The notes under the pieces are model-generated. The model worked only from the letters and a program-made list of their open reading frames with translations, did no database searches and was not told the origin of the DNA. Shown piece after piece: positions 48,099-60,125 of a DNA stretch of 64,000 nucleotides. The position numbers and the translations under genes are program-made. The DNA lies in the NCBI RefSeq assembly GCF_902686445.1, contig NC_062222.1, forward strand, positions 39,989,792 to 40,053,791, written 5' to 3'. The stretch comes from Sciurus carolinensis. Lineage: Eukaryota; Chordata; Mammalia; Rodentia; Sciuridae. The first letter of the stretch is position 1. Each line of letters begins with the position of its first letter.

Positions 48099-49414
48099 GC
48101 AAGCATAGTTAAAATAGAATTTAGTTGCATTAAAAGTTGACAGACCATGTCACAGTCAATATTAAATTATTGAGGACCACTGTAGATAGTCTTTTCAAAT
48201 GGGAAGACTGTAATTGGATGAAATATTTTTTATAGATACTTTATGGGCCCCTACATAAGTCTAGTGTTTAATGCTGCTTGTGTTCAGAATCCAAGGGTTA
48301 GAGCCTTGAGTATGTAATTGCAAGAAAAATAATATTATGGTGTCTTTTTCATATGCTCAACTAGGAAAAACACAGTAATAATTTAAATAAGTATAAAGTT
48401 TACTGAAAGATAGAGCAAAATATTAAATTGAATTTTCAGCTTGGTAATCATGCAAAAATTCATATTAGAAAAATTAAAAGATTGAGAGGAACATTGTCAT
48501 TACATATGGCTTACTTTTTTCAAAAAAAAAAAAAAAAAAGAACAAGTTTTGGGTAAGTGCCTGTATATAGAAGGAAACATGTATCTTGAAGAAAATGATA
48601 AATGTACATTCACTCAGAATTCTCTTGGGTTCTGAATAAATTGATATAAAAATTTTGAAAAAGTGCACATAGGTCTAAATTTTCAACTTTATTACTGATA
48701 GACACCATATTGGAGACTATACGTTAAGAAGAGCTTGCTGATTAAACCTCATGCTCAACCCAGAATCGAGCAGTGCTCTTCAGCTCATACGATATAGTTC
48801 CTGCCCAAATGACTGAATGCAGCCAACTGATCTTTGAAGCAGTCTGGATCTAGAGAGCAGGAAGATGACGATGAACCAATAACATCTTATTGCTCTTCTG
48901 AGAATAATCAGGAAAATCACTTCCCTTCATTCTCTGCCCTTAAAGAAAATTATCAACAAAAAAACCAGGAGTGATGAAAATGTTTCTAATAGAAAATAAT
49001 TAGAAAAATATATAGAAAAGGAAGTAATTGTTTTACAGACCTTTTTCATTAGAGATTACATAGGGATACATATAAGTGTTGTTTTAAATTTCAAAGACAA
49101 AATGTATAACTAAAAAGAACCAAGTATAACTAAATGTATAACTAAAATTAAACAAGTGTAAGTCTTTTAAAAAATAAAAAACGGGTAGTGTGTGGGAAAG
49201 AAATGGTCAATCCTAACTTATCCCCTCATTATTATTATATTCTTACATTCTTGCTCTTACCCTTATAATAACATAATTAATATTTATTTATCTTCTATTT
49301 GATCCAAGTCTTTAAAATGTTTGCATTCCAAATGAAATATTTTGTCTCAGTTATGTAATTCTATTTGGTTACTTTCTCTTTCCAATCTGTCACTAGTATA
49401 TTCATTTTGCACAT
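48099..49414. other. Unassigned sequence
   Basis: No recognised gene. An A-run lies at about 48522-48539. The part 48690-48950 is of more balanced composition than its surroundings ('ctcaacccagaatcgagcag', 'gaagatgacgatgaaccaat') but I cannot assign it. Confidence 0.5.
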
Positions 49415-49670
49415 TCATTCATCATCCTATGAATATTTATTCAGTGCCACTTTGAGCTACTTAGGTGACTAGGAGTTGTGGATAAAGAGATTAAAAACAG
49501 GATGTATGTCCAAAAAATGCACTGGTAAATTAATCTGATGGAAAGCAAATCAAAATTCTGATGCAGACAGTGCAAAGGGACGATATAAGTAACTAGGATT
49601 CTAGAAAGATAAACTTCTTAATGCAGTTGAACAGAATAAGAAACTGCAGAAGAGGGCTGAAGTTATGCTT
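49415..49670 (+). mobile_element. Ancient mammalian interspersed repeat fragment
   Basis: 'cattcattcatcatcctatg', 'aatatttattcagtgccact', 'gtggataaagagattaaaaa', 'cagacagtgcaaagggacga' and 'gaacagaataagaaactgca' follow the 5' part of the same kind of old repeat as 12680-15070 (typically '...aatatttattgagtgcctac...'). The call is from pattern only. Confidence 0.4.
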
Positions 49671-51614
49671 CCTGGTCATGTATGTTGGTCTATGTGTGCC
49701 CTTGTAAATTAAACTAAGGTCCTCTAATTAAATAAGATACAAAATCATCGTCATCAAACTTAGTTATTGCTATGGGAAAATATCTTTTTTATAAAAACAT
49801 TTTAGCTACTCACTTATTTTGAAATTGATTGGGGCTGGTTAGTTGATTAATTAATGAAGTATTTTTTTTGCTTCTCATGCACAAACATGTGAAGGAATAC
49901 ACCAGCATGAGCATGTACTGTTGGTCAAAACCTCAATCTTTCTGAAGTGAACTCTTATGCTTTCTGTTTTGGAGCATTTACTGATAGTTACAGAAAAGAA
50001 AGCATGTTGGAAATGAAGTCAATTAAAATGAATCTGAGATAGTTGAATATGTTGTATGTGTTAGTAAGGTAATAATGAAACAGCAAGAAAAAAATTATTC
50101 TTGGCCAAATTTAATTTCAATATTGCATTAGGAATCTCTAGGTGACTTAATCTTAGCCTTATATAGCTCAAAAGATCCTATGAAAAGGAATTTCGTTTTA
50201 TAATTTTGAGAGATTATTTTACTAACTGTGCTCCAAATTTGGTATATAATGAACATATTACTGAAAGAACAGAGACACAAAACCTATTATAAACTAGAAT
50301 GAAATGGCAAAAAGGCAAATTACTTTCTAAGCTTCAGCATTTTCTCTTCTACTGTTTTGCTTTATTCATTTGTTAAAGCTTTACTGAAATGCAATTACTT
50401 TATCCTTTACTTTAACTTTTATTACTTATGACTTCTATGCTAACTTTTGCCTCACCTCTATTTTATTTATATTTGAGGAACCATTAGGATTGTAAGGCAC
50501 CACTGACACTGTGACAGGTTTCTATATTCTTATACCATCTATTATTCCAAAGTACTTTCTTGTGTATGACCTTAATTTCCCATAGAATAATATGACTTAA
50601 AAAGCTTTAAAATAAAGTATCATTCTTTGATGCATACATTACATGCTAACTGCATAACTTTTAAGAAATTGAAAGACATATCTGGCTTCCAATATTTTGT
50701 TTCCAAAATTTTCTTTTAAATTGTATATGTGATTAGATTAGTTTTAAGAAATTTATTTTACTTTTGTTAAACACAATAGGCAAATTATGCAAAGTAAATA
50801 TATTTTCAGTTTCATCAAAAATAGTTAATGAAATATCAGGGTTTGACTTCAGTATATAAATAAATTATTCCTCTAAAAAAAGGAAATCAAATACTTTAAA
50901 TGCCATATTGGTTTTTAAATGTATTATGGTTTTTGTTAATTGTAATAATTGAACTCAAATGAAAATGTATAAAATCAAAGATAAATAAAAATAGTAAAAT
51001 TTTGTATGAGTTAAAATTAGAATTAGAGGTCACTCAAACCTATGAGAATTTGTAACTAGAGCAGAAATACAAGAATCAAAACCCATGTACTAAAAAAAAT
51101 TCTAATAAATGTTCTAATCAAACTTTGCACTAAGGCTCACATCATGGTAGGCTTCCTCTTGTCCCCTAAAGATTGAGATATCTAAGAAGGGACAAAAAGT
51201 TTATGTTTGTTTACTCAAAATATGGATTACTTCACAATGAAGTTTCCTGACCCTCAAATACCATCTTTAGATTTCAATCTTGTCATTCACTTTGTTCATT
51301 AAGTCTTTTCTCACAGCAGTTCCATAACTATATATTTCAATATATTAGGCCAAATGTTTGAATTCTCCTTTATACCTGAGATAAAATCAGTATTTTCTTC
51401 TGATCTTTCATTTCTTTGTAGACTTTACAAAAAATATTGCTACTATCTGCTCTCTCTGAACCTTATTGTTGGTACTATCAAAAACAGGAGAAATTAATTC
51501 TTCTCTCTCCTGAGTGGAGTTATTATTGAAATCAGAGTAATGAAACAGTTCTTTCATGTTGACATTGTCTGGGCAAAGATGTATTTTTCATTAGATGCAA
51601 TCTTATGGTATTTC
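49671..51614. other. Unassigned AT-rich sequence
   Basis: No recognised repeat or gene over almost 2 kb. Confidence 0.5.
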
Positions 51615-51682
51615 TCATTATTTCATTGAACAACATAGCTCCTGAGAGATCATTATTTTATTGAACAATGTAGTTCCTCAGA
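51615..51682 (+). repeat. Imperfect 35-bp tandem duplication
   Basis: The unit 'tcattatttcattgaacaac' + 'atagctcctgaga' (51615-51649) is followed at once by 'tcattattttattgaacaat' + 'gtagttcctcag' (51650-51682). The copies differ at several positions, so the duplication is not recent. Confidence 0.85.
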
Positions 51683-52466
51683 TTTTCTAGATTTACAATG
51701 CATAATAAAGAGATGGATTTTTAAGAATTTTTTTTCAGAGCCTAGGAATATTCTGTCCTAAAACTATCCTTAAGTAACATTCTCTAGTAAAAACAATTGA
51801 AAGTAAAAGAACTCCTTGTAGCTTTGAAATTATAGTTTGGATGTAAGCCAGATTTTGAACAGACATTGTTTAAGGGTATATCTTACTTTTGAATATCTAC
51901 TTTGATGTAAGAGAAGTTTAAATTGGTGTGAAATACTAAGTTTTTTTTTTAACACTATCAAAATAGTCTTTGAAGATAGTATATCAATGCCATCATTGAG
52001 TGACACTGACATTGTTACACATGGAAATACAGATTGATCCTTGAATCTTATTTTAGAGTTTATATCTACTCACTTAATCAAAAGCAAGAAATAAGATGAG
52101 CCTGGGAATAGGAAAAGGAGGAGAGAAAAGTAAAAAGTGGTGTTGAGCGATGGGATCAAGAATAGTTTCTATAGAGAAATGGGGAGAATACACACAAAGT
52201 CACATCTTAATAGAATCTCTCCAATAAAAAAGGTATGCATTATTTAAAATTAATTATAAATCAAGAGTAAACTTGGATTACTGGAAATGTAGGCCACTCC
52301 AAGTTTAAGAATGATTGGCAGCCTTTTTTATATAGAATTACTATTGTCATGTGTAATTCAAAAGAACTGATAGAAAGACAGAGAGAAAGAGAGAGAAAAA
52401 AAAAAGTTAAATAAATCACCATGGTTTTAACAATGAAGAAAACATCCCTTTAAAAAACGAATAGGG
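51683..52466. other. Unassigned sequence
   Basis: No recognised gene or old repeat. A (GA)n/A-rich stretch lies at about 52374-52406. Confidence 0.5.
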
Positions 52467-52683
52467 GGTCAGGGGTGGTGGCGCACACCTGTAATCCCAG
52501 TGGCTCAGGAGACTGAGACAGAAGGATTGCAAGTTCAAAACCAGCCCCAGTAAAAATGAGGCACTAAGCAACTGAGTGAGACCCATCTCCAGATAAAATA
52601 CAAAACAGAGCTGGGGATATGACTCAGTGGTTGAGTACCCCTCAGTTCAATCTCAGGTATCTCCCCCACCAAAAAAAAAAAAA
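52467..52683 (+). mobile_element. B1-dID SINE with target-site duplication
   Basis: B1 half 'ggggtggtggcgcacacctg', 'taatcccagtggctcaggag', 'gagtgagacccatctcc'; ID half 'gagctggggatatgactcag', 'tggttgagtacccctcagtt'; A-run tail. Flanked by gaataggg at 52459-52466 and 52684-52691. It sits close to the 5' end of the L1 tail that follows. Confidence 0.93.
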
Positions 52684-52691
52684 GAATAGGG

Positions 52692-53445
52692 CTAAAGTTC
52701 ATTTAGATTTCCAAGTAATAATGGGTATATATATGAGAGGGAGGAGAGGGCGGGGTTTTGAAAGATGGTGGAATAAGACAGACATAATTACACTGTGTAC
52801 ATGCATGATTATGATACCACTGTTTACCAGTGATGAGTTCTGCTTCCTCTAATGTTGAAGTTTGAACACTAGAGAAGCACGCCAAGGCAAGCATATTAAG
52901 CAGATTTTATTTATTCCCCAGGAGGAGAAGGGGAACATGGCTGATGTTCTGGAATACCAAGAAGTGAGTGCACCCTACATCTTTAATAGGTTAAGGTCTC
53001 TTTTGTTCTCCAGTTCTCTCCCCGCTTATCTCTCTTTCCTGCCTATGTGGTGACTAGGTCTGTTCTGCAGGTGAGATGTAAAAAGCGAGAAGCAAATGGG
53101 GGGGGGGGAGCCAAAGTCATTCAGGTAGGTAAGGGCCCAGAGGCATTCATTAGCATCTCCTTGCCTGTAGTCCCTGACAAGGGCAGGTAAATTTGTTAAT
53201 CAATGGGCTCTGGAGATCCTTGACATTCCATTCTCCCAGGGCAGTCTCCAACTTCCAGAGGCAGATGGCTTTCATGACCTCCATTTCCTCCATCTGACCT
53301 GATCCCCTATTTCTACACTAACTGCCTGTCCCCAATTCTGGCTTCAATTACATGAACGGCATGAATTCTACATTGTGCACAATCATAGAAATGAAAAGTT
53401 GTACCCCATTTGTGTACAATAAATCAAACGGCAGTCTGTAAAAAT
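52692..53445 (+). mobile_element. L1 3' UTR fragment, split by an LTR
   Basis: The left part (about 52720-52811) has 'ggtggaataagacagacata', 'gtgtacatgcatgatta'. The right part (53347-53445) resumes with 'attacatgaacggcatgaat', 'tctacattgtgcacaatcat', 'tttgtgtacaataaatcaaa' and an A-rich tail. When the LTR and one ATTA copy are ignored, the L1 3' UTR order is continuous and equals that of the L1 at 35400-35620. Confidence 0.88.
52812..53346 (-). mobile_element. ERV1-like solo LTR (535 bp), antisense, nested in L1
   Basis: The insert has TG...CA ends on both strands: plus strand 'tgataccactgtttaccag' ... 'ttctggcttca'. It is flanked by perfect 4-bp duplications ATTA (52808-52811, 53347-53350). 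The surrounding L1 3' UTR reads through exactly across this point, which fixes the ends. On the minus strand it starts 'tgaagccagaattggggaca' and has AATAAA copies in the complement of 'tttatttatt' (52906-52915), about 95 bp before its 3' end, as for R-U5. A 4-bp duplication is typical of class I (gamma-type) LTRs. A G11 run lies at 53098-53108. It is solo, with no internal region. Confidence 0.85.
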
Positions 53446-53815
53446 AAAAAACAAATACACAAATTTAAAAAGAAAGAAAAGAGGGTACTGTGAGACAATG
53501 TCAGAAATATACATAGATAGATTTAGCAGTGCTAGACAAAGAATATTCTACTTTTCAGTTTTACAGCACTTGCTGGCTCTTGTCCAGGCTTGGGGGACAG
53601 TTCCTTAATTTTCAATCTCAGCATGAGAAAGTTCAGACACAGAAATGTAGAAAACTATGGCTAAGGAATGTGTGGTTGTGAAAGATACTATGACCACTTA
53701 AAAAATGCCAAAGACTTTGTACAGACACAATAAAAAAGATGAGGGCATCTCAGGAATTGGTAAGGCCACACCTATCTCAGTCTCCAGGGAGTAAAAGTAA
53801 AGATTGTAAGAAAAA
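53446..53815. other. Unassigned sequence
   Basis: Text such as 'gttttacagcacttgctggc' and 'caggcttgggggacagttcc' is not recognised as any repeat or gene. Confidence 0.45.
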
Positions 53816-54160
53816 TGCGGCTCAGCTCAGGTTCCAAGGCAGCTCAGACCCTTAAATCAAGGGGAGCAGGCACTCTGGATTGCAGTCCAGCGACAGCACC
53901 CAGAAAGCCACTCCGGACATGGGAACTCACACCAGAGATTTTAATAGACCGAGGACTAGAGCGTCCCCTCGGGGCTGGAAAGAAAGGAAAAGAAAGATGG
54001 TGTAGTAGCTTCTCCCAGATATTGGAATTCCACAGGCTAACTGGAACCAATAATGGGGAGGAATACTTTCAGACTGACTGGTGAACCAATGGCTAGCTAG
54101 GATGTTCACAGACTGGCAAGCTAGGTTGTAAGTTGGGAGGCAGGGAAATGACTGCAGCAT
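53816..54160 (-). other. GC-richer block, possibly an LTR fragment
   Basis: The block is more GC-rich than its surroundings. On the minus strand it reads '...ctcggtctattaaaatctct' followed by 'ggtgtgagttcccatgtccg' and ends '...gctgagccgca', which resembles an R-U5 end with an ATTAAA signal and a CA terminus. No TG start and no target duplication were found. The 89-codon plus-strand frame at 53815-54084 and the minus-strand frames here have no known domain. It could instead be part of the MaLR internal region that follows. Confidence 0.3.
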
Positions 54161-54259
54161 AAAGGGCAGGGGAGCATCTTTATATTATGAAGATTCCTTT
54201 GTGAAGAACCCAGAGGGGCATCCTGCTTGGCAGGGTGTCTAGAAAGTTGTTTCCTTAGC

Positions 54260-55009
54260 AACCCAGGCATTCAGAGGCTGCTGCAGCCATGGTCCCAAAA
54301 GGCTTGAACTACTGTTCAACCTGGTGGCAGATCTTGGGGTCCTGGTTCTTGTTCTTCCAGAGTACAGAATGATGAAGTTAGGGAGTGATGGAGGTTTTCA
54401 CTGAGATTTAAAAGGAAGGTTCAGGAGGCCAGGTAAAGTGCAGCAGGGATGGAATTCCTATGGATTGCCCTTGATAGACCAACGGAAGGAGATATGAGCA
54501 AGAAGCCGAAGCTGCAGTGAAGACCCCCAACATTAAGAAATGTCGGTACCCTGGAACATCTGCTGAGGTAAGCTGAAGGAATTGAGCACAGACAAGCCAA
54601 CAGAGAGGTCATCTGGATTATAACCAGAAGTCACAGCGGAACAGCTATACAAGCCCTTAGGAGACAATATCATGATGCCATGTGCTCCGTATGCTGGATG
54701 TGAAGCTACAGATCTTGTTCGTCTAGCTGAATTTCAATCTTGGATTTGGTCACATCTCTTCTTTCTATGCTCCTATGTCTTCATACAGAAATGTTTGCTT
54801 AGTGCCTTCATATATTGGATATATATAAGTTGATTTGATATTTTTTACAGGGACTCATCCTGAGAATTTGCATTAAGTTTCAAAGGAGACTTTGAACTTA
54901 GACTTTTGGGAAATGCTTGAACCATTAAGACTGTGGGGACTCTTGGAAATGGACTGAATGCATTTTGCATTGTGAGATGGGTATGAACTTTTGGGGGCCA
55001 GGAGAGAAA
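54260..55009 (+). mobile_element. MaLR internal region (3' part), non-coding
   Basis: This lies directly upstream of a sense MaLR LTR. The last 150 bp are most recognisable: 'tttcaaaggagactttgaac', 'ttagacttttgggaaatgct', 'ctgtggggactcttggaaat' and 'tgaacttttgggggccagg'. They follow the 3' end of MaLR (MST/MLT1/THE1-type) internal sequence up to the LTR junction at 55010. The earlier part ('ctgctgcagccatggtccca', 'gccatgtgctccgtatgctg') fits less exactly. MaLR internal regions carry no functional genes. Confidence 0.65.
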
Positions 55010-55405
55010 TGTTATGATTTAGATTAGGTGTTTCCCTAAAGCTCATGTGTGAGACAATGCAAGAATGTTTAGAGATGAAAAGATTGGGTTAAAAGTGCCT
55101 TAACTTGGTGGTAACTGTAGGCAGGTAGTTTGTGGCTAAAGGAAGGAGGTGGGTTCCTAGGGGCATGCCTTTTGAGTTTATATTTTGCTCTTACTGAGCA
55201 GAGCTTTCTCTCAGCTTCCTGGTGCAATGTACCCAGCTACTTCCCACACACTTCCACCATGATGTTCTTCTTCACATCAGACCCCCCAGAATAGAGTCGG
55301 CAGTCTCTGGATTGAGCCCTCTGAAATCATGAATCCCAAAATAAGATTTTTCTTCTCTAATTGTTCTTTTCAGTTCTTTTTTGTCATGGTGGAAAAAAGC
55401 TGACA
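55010..55405 (+). mobile_element. MaLR LTR, sense, joined to its internal region
   Basis: It starts 'tgttatgatttagattaggt', continues 'ctaaagctcatgtgtgagac', 'gtgggttcctaggggcatgc', 'tcccacacacttccaccatg', 'ctctgaaatcatgaatccca' and ends 'ggaaaaaagctgaca'. The order is that of MaLR LTRs. Because internal sequence is attached at its 5' side, this is the 3' LTR of a partial MaLR element; no 5' LTR is recognised upstream. Confidence 0.8.
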
Positions 55406-58400
55406 AAATCAGTCTTAGACATAAAACAATACATTAAATATATATTTTATATTAATAGAATTTGAAATCCATATTTACAGTTCTAATGATTGCAAATAAT
55501 GAACAAAAATTAGATCATATGAATGATTACATCAGTGTAATTTGCTTATGCCAGATAAAATCTGTTCTGTAGCCTTAAAAAATCGACAGCATAATTCAAG
55601 GCAAAATTTCTCCAGATAAAGTGACAGTTTTAGAAATGACAGCAGATATCCAAAAATGAAACAATGTGCTATAGATTGCACATGTCTTAGGAAAATGGAT
55701 TTTATTCTCTAAATATTACATATGTTGAAAAAATGGTACCTTACAACATTAAACCAATATATTAGAAAGAACCTACTATATGACAGCTACTTTTATTGAC
55801 ACCTCCCCTAATATATGAACAGAAAGTTGAGGTTCCTTTTAGTGCTTCCATTTTATTGAGCAGAGGCAGATAAGATGTGTATAAACAAACAGGTTAAACA
55901 ATTTAAGATTACTTGAAAAAGTGTAGATGTCTTTAAAGTGAGAAATATGATTGAATGTGATATTTCATGGAAATTGCTAACATTGGGATATTTAGGGAAG
56001 AGTCTTAGAGGAGGTAATATACAAAGGAGTCAGAAATTCTTGAAAATAATATTTTGGGCAGTAGAGAAAGCAGTATTAGATCTCAGGTTCGAAGGAATGT
56101 GTGATAAGTGAAGAACACATTTTGTCTGGGAGACAGCAAGGGAAGAGAAGACAACATAGAAACTTTGTAGCCAGATGATAGCAGTCAGTTAATTCTTTGA
56201 AACCAGAGAGATTGCATGACATGGAATAAATGATTTTAAAATCTCTGCTCTTGTTATCCCATGCATACTATGCAACACAGCTCTTAAAGCTAGTGAGGAC
56301 TAAGGTGACACTATTATAGAATTCAAAATTGGCCAAACATGAATTGACTATGGATTAATATATTTGTAATATGTTCTAATAATGAGGTTCATTTTATCAC
56401 ATATTTTTACCTCTACATGTATATTTAATTCACACTCAACCATATTATTTGAATTCTAACAAAAATATAAATGTTTTACCATTTCTATATAATGCTCTTG
56501 AAATCTTCTTCAAAGATGTTCATATATTATATTCCCTTAAAACTGTAAATCTGAGATAAAAGCATGTATGATAATTATTTGTAGTGAATTTTCAATCAAA
56601 AAGAGGTTTGGACTAATTAAAAGTAGCTTGTGATAGGATAGTGAGCAACCCTTGACTCATTAATACAATAGAAGAGAAATACTGAGAAATGTTCACAAAA
56701 TGAGAGTATTCCTACCATAGACCTTAACATACAAAAAGTCACAAAAGTAATGTTTCTTCTTATAGGTTATAAAAACATTCAAAAAATGTTCATAAAAATA
56801 CTCCATGAATTTAAATTATCTTTTTAAAGTTAAATTGATTTAAAAACAAAATAACTAATCAGTAATATGATTGATATCATAGGACTTTAAAAATCTTTAT
56901 GCCCAGAATTCCTAAAATTCCTAAAAAGTATTTACATGAAGAAATTTATACTTAAATACAGAAATACTGTTTCCAATATCTTCTACTTTAAAATCTTAGC
57001 GTGATGAATTGTTGTAAAGTATGTATTCCTTGGTGATATGCTCTTCATGAATTTATAAAATGTTTTCCACCATCAAAACTGGGTGTTGTTGGAACATTGT
57101 TTTTTATTACACTTGATTGTACAGATATATTTCCCTGTTCTGGGCAATCCCAAAGGGAAAAGATTATCTAGGATAAAGAATAAGCAAGCAGAATATTGTG
57201 TTTGAACTCTGACATTAATTTTAAGTTTATGTAAGATAAAAGAGAAAAGGAGAAAAACTGATATTGGTTCTAGTTTGAAATGCACTTCCATTTAGCATTT
57301 AATAGTTTTATAATGTGCTTTTCTATGTAATAAGACATGTAAATATATAGCTGCTTAATTCCTTTGCCAGCTTTCTCCTTCTCATAATTTTACACAAATA
57401 AAACATTCAAGTTTTTGAAGAAAGAAATATCAAATGGTGTATTTTTTGAACTAGCATATAATAATTATAGAAATAAAACTGAACTAAGATCATGAAGTAA
57501 TTATTTCTTTTACTGAGGACTCCTTTGAACACAAACTACAGATATGACCTCTCCTTTTCTCTGTGAATAATTATATTTCCAGGCCATGCTTTGTTACATC
57601 TTCCATGTTTATTATACTTTATTTGTATGAATTGTAGAGAGACAGAAAGAGATAGAGGATGGATTAACAGAAAACAGCTTTTCTGTTAATGCTGGAATAG
57701 AGGACATAAAAAACAAAAATGTAAACTAAGGAAGTTTTTCTTTTATAATTTTAAAAACATCTTATCAATATATGTAACAATGGGAGAAAAAGTACCATAA
57801 GTGTACAATTGCATCTTGATGATAGGCCTCTCTCACAATCTTTAAAGAAAGACTCAAAGCTGACTGACTTCCCAGAGACACTTAGGAGTTTGATTGTTAT
57901 CTTACTTTCTCAGATCACTGTTGTATCTAGCAAGCACTTCTTTTCCCAAAATTGATTATTAATTTCTGCTGCAGATGACACAGTTACATGTGCTCATCAT
58001 TTCACGCTATGGTAGTTTGAGTTCTGTCTGTTATGTGTATTTTGTCTATTATAAATTCACATGTTTACTTAGACTAAATACCTTATTTTCAGTTCAAATC
58101 TACAAGTAGATGAACTTTTTATGGACTCCAACATTTCATTAAAATTCTTGTCCACTAGCATAATTTCAGTGATAAAATTTGGGTACTTAATCCAAAACCT
58201 TCTAGTATATGACACAGGCAGATTTTTTAAAAATATTGAAAATATAATATTTTAACTCATTAATGTTTTGTAACTTGCTTTTTTTTAAAGTAACTAGAGT
58301 CTCCAAGAATTGAGAATTGTTAAAAAAAAATGCTAGATGTGAAAAATAAATGCATAAATACATTATAAAAATCTTAATGATAAAAATAAATGCATAATTT

Positions 58401-59512
58401 TAGCAATATGTTTTTCTTCTTTACCATTTTAAATTTTCTCAACTACCAGAAAGCTACTATTAACACTTACTTTGGAACTGTATTTAATGGAAAAATGGTT
58501 CTCTTACAGGTAGGCTGCCAATTTCTTAAGATTGAGTTGCCACTCCTGTTTATATAAATATGTGACTCATTATTGCATGGCATGAAATACCGTATGTCCA
58601 TATCCCTTGTCTCCTGCAGTTTCCCACTTCATAACTTATATTGTAATAAAGGATTAAGAATTGGAAAATTTTTCCTAAAATTTTTCTAAGGACACAGTCA
58701 AGCTTTCAGAGTTATTCAGCAAAAAGTTTACCAAGCATAACTGTTGATTGAACTAAAATTAAAACAAACAAAAACCTCTTGTTTTAAATAAATGCTAAAC
58801 TATAGCTCTTAAAACACAAAATTCTGAAAATGATCTTTCATAGTTATAATATTTTAAATTTCTGAAGAGTTTTCAGTCTTGTCATAATAAATACAACACA
58901 AAGATCCAGAAGAAGTTTAAAAAGAAAATACTTAGTGAATATCAACAAGCAATAGTTTGCTTTATGTAATCATAAAGACAGAGCTACAACAAAATGAGAT
59001 AAGCTTTTTTAATCACTAATTCTCATCCTGCAATGACAAAAGTGTTGATGTTAAAAATATGTGTTTGGACTCCTCAACATTCCTGTTAATCAAAATCCTT
59101 GAGAAGTATACCACCAAAAACTTGAAAATTATCTTTGAAGAGCTAATATTCTAACACGTTTTTCTGGCAATTCTAAAGTGCTACCTGGGCTAAAAAGTAT
59201 TAGAATATACATACTGTGACTTGGTATTAAAATTCAAGCTTCATAAAAAATGCACAAAACATAAGCAATCCTATTGTTTAAAAAGTTAAATAATTCTGAA
59301 AGTAGCAGCTCTCAGAAATGAATAAGGTCATACATGTCCTTGATGATTAATAGTTGCTTCTATTAGTGGATTCAGAATTGTTTTCCCCAATTTACTTATT
59401 CAATTGAAAACTAGTGACCTTTATCTTCTAATTTATGCATATAGAGTTTCATATATACAAGTCAAAGTTAAATATTACTCTTTCCACCCAAAAGTTAAAG
59501 AAATGTAACTGC
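55406..59512. other. Unassigned AT-rich sequence (4.1 kb)
   Basis: This is the longest stretch without a recognised element. It has many short A/T runs, no long open frame and no RNA gene that I recognise. A GA-rich piece lies near 57637-57660. It may contain eroded old repeats beyond recognition by eye. Confidence 0.5.
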
Positions 59513-60125
59513 ATTAGTCTGTTGGTATTACTATAAAGGAATCCTTGAGACAGACAACTTCATAAAGAAAATAAGTTTATTTTGGTTCATGGTTTTGTAG
59601 GTCCAAGGTCAAGAGACTGCATCTGGTGGGACCTTCTGACTGACAGACTTTCTAGATAGTACAGGGTATCTATGGCAAAAGATAGGAAGAGCATGTGTGT
59701 GTCTTCTGGTCTCTCTCTCTCTCTCTCTTTACAGAACTTAGTAATTGAATCATTGAGTCTTCTCTCTGATGACCTAATTTAATCTGATTTTTATTTATTT
59801 TTTTTTTATATTTTTATTAGCACATTATATTTGTACATGATAGTGTAATTCATTGTTATACATGCACACATAATAATATAATCTGGTCAATATCATTCCC
59901 CAGTTTTTCCCTTTTTTCTCACCTCCTCCCTCCCCTTAGTCCCTCTCCTCTACTGATCTCCCTTGGATTTCCCTGAGACCCCCATGTCCTTCTTTTCTAC
60001 AAAGTCCCCATCTTCAACACCATAGTGAGATTAAGCTCCATTCCTCTTGATCTCACAATGGAGATTAAGTTTAAATATATGAATGGAGAACATATGAGGC
60101 TATATCAAAACTACAGCATTAAATT
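59513..60125 (-). mobile_element. MaLR LTR, antisense, split by an L1 tail
   Basis: Plus strand: 'ttagtctgttggtattacta', 'taagtttattttggttcatg', 'gtccaaggtcaagagactgc', a (CT)n run at about 59713-59730, 'atgacctaatttaatctga', then after the insert 'gtccccatcttcaacaccat' and 'tatatcaaaactacagcatt'. The order is the complement of an MLT1/MST LTR. The insert at 59788-60000 is L1. Confidence 0.7.
59788..60000 (-). mobile_element. L1 3' UTR tail, antisense, inside MaLR LTR
   Basis: Plus strand starts with a T-run (complement of the poly-A tail), then 'cattatatttgtacatgata', 'ataatctggtcaatatcatt', 'cacctcctccctccccttag' and 'ctgatctcccttggatttcc'. This is the complement of the squirrel-type L1 3' UTR. 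About 210 bp, very short insertion. Confidence 0.78.

Noticed and set aside
52849..53321. Alternative LTR limits 52853-53317, flanked by ctaa on both sides and with TG/CA ends
   Set aside because: Those ends leave about 40 bp on each side that fit neither LTR nor L1. The limits 52812-53346 with ATTA restore a continuous L1 3' UTR, so the ctaa pair is chance.
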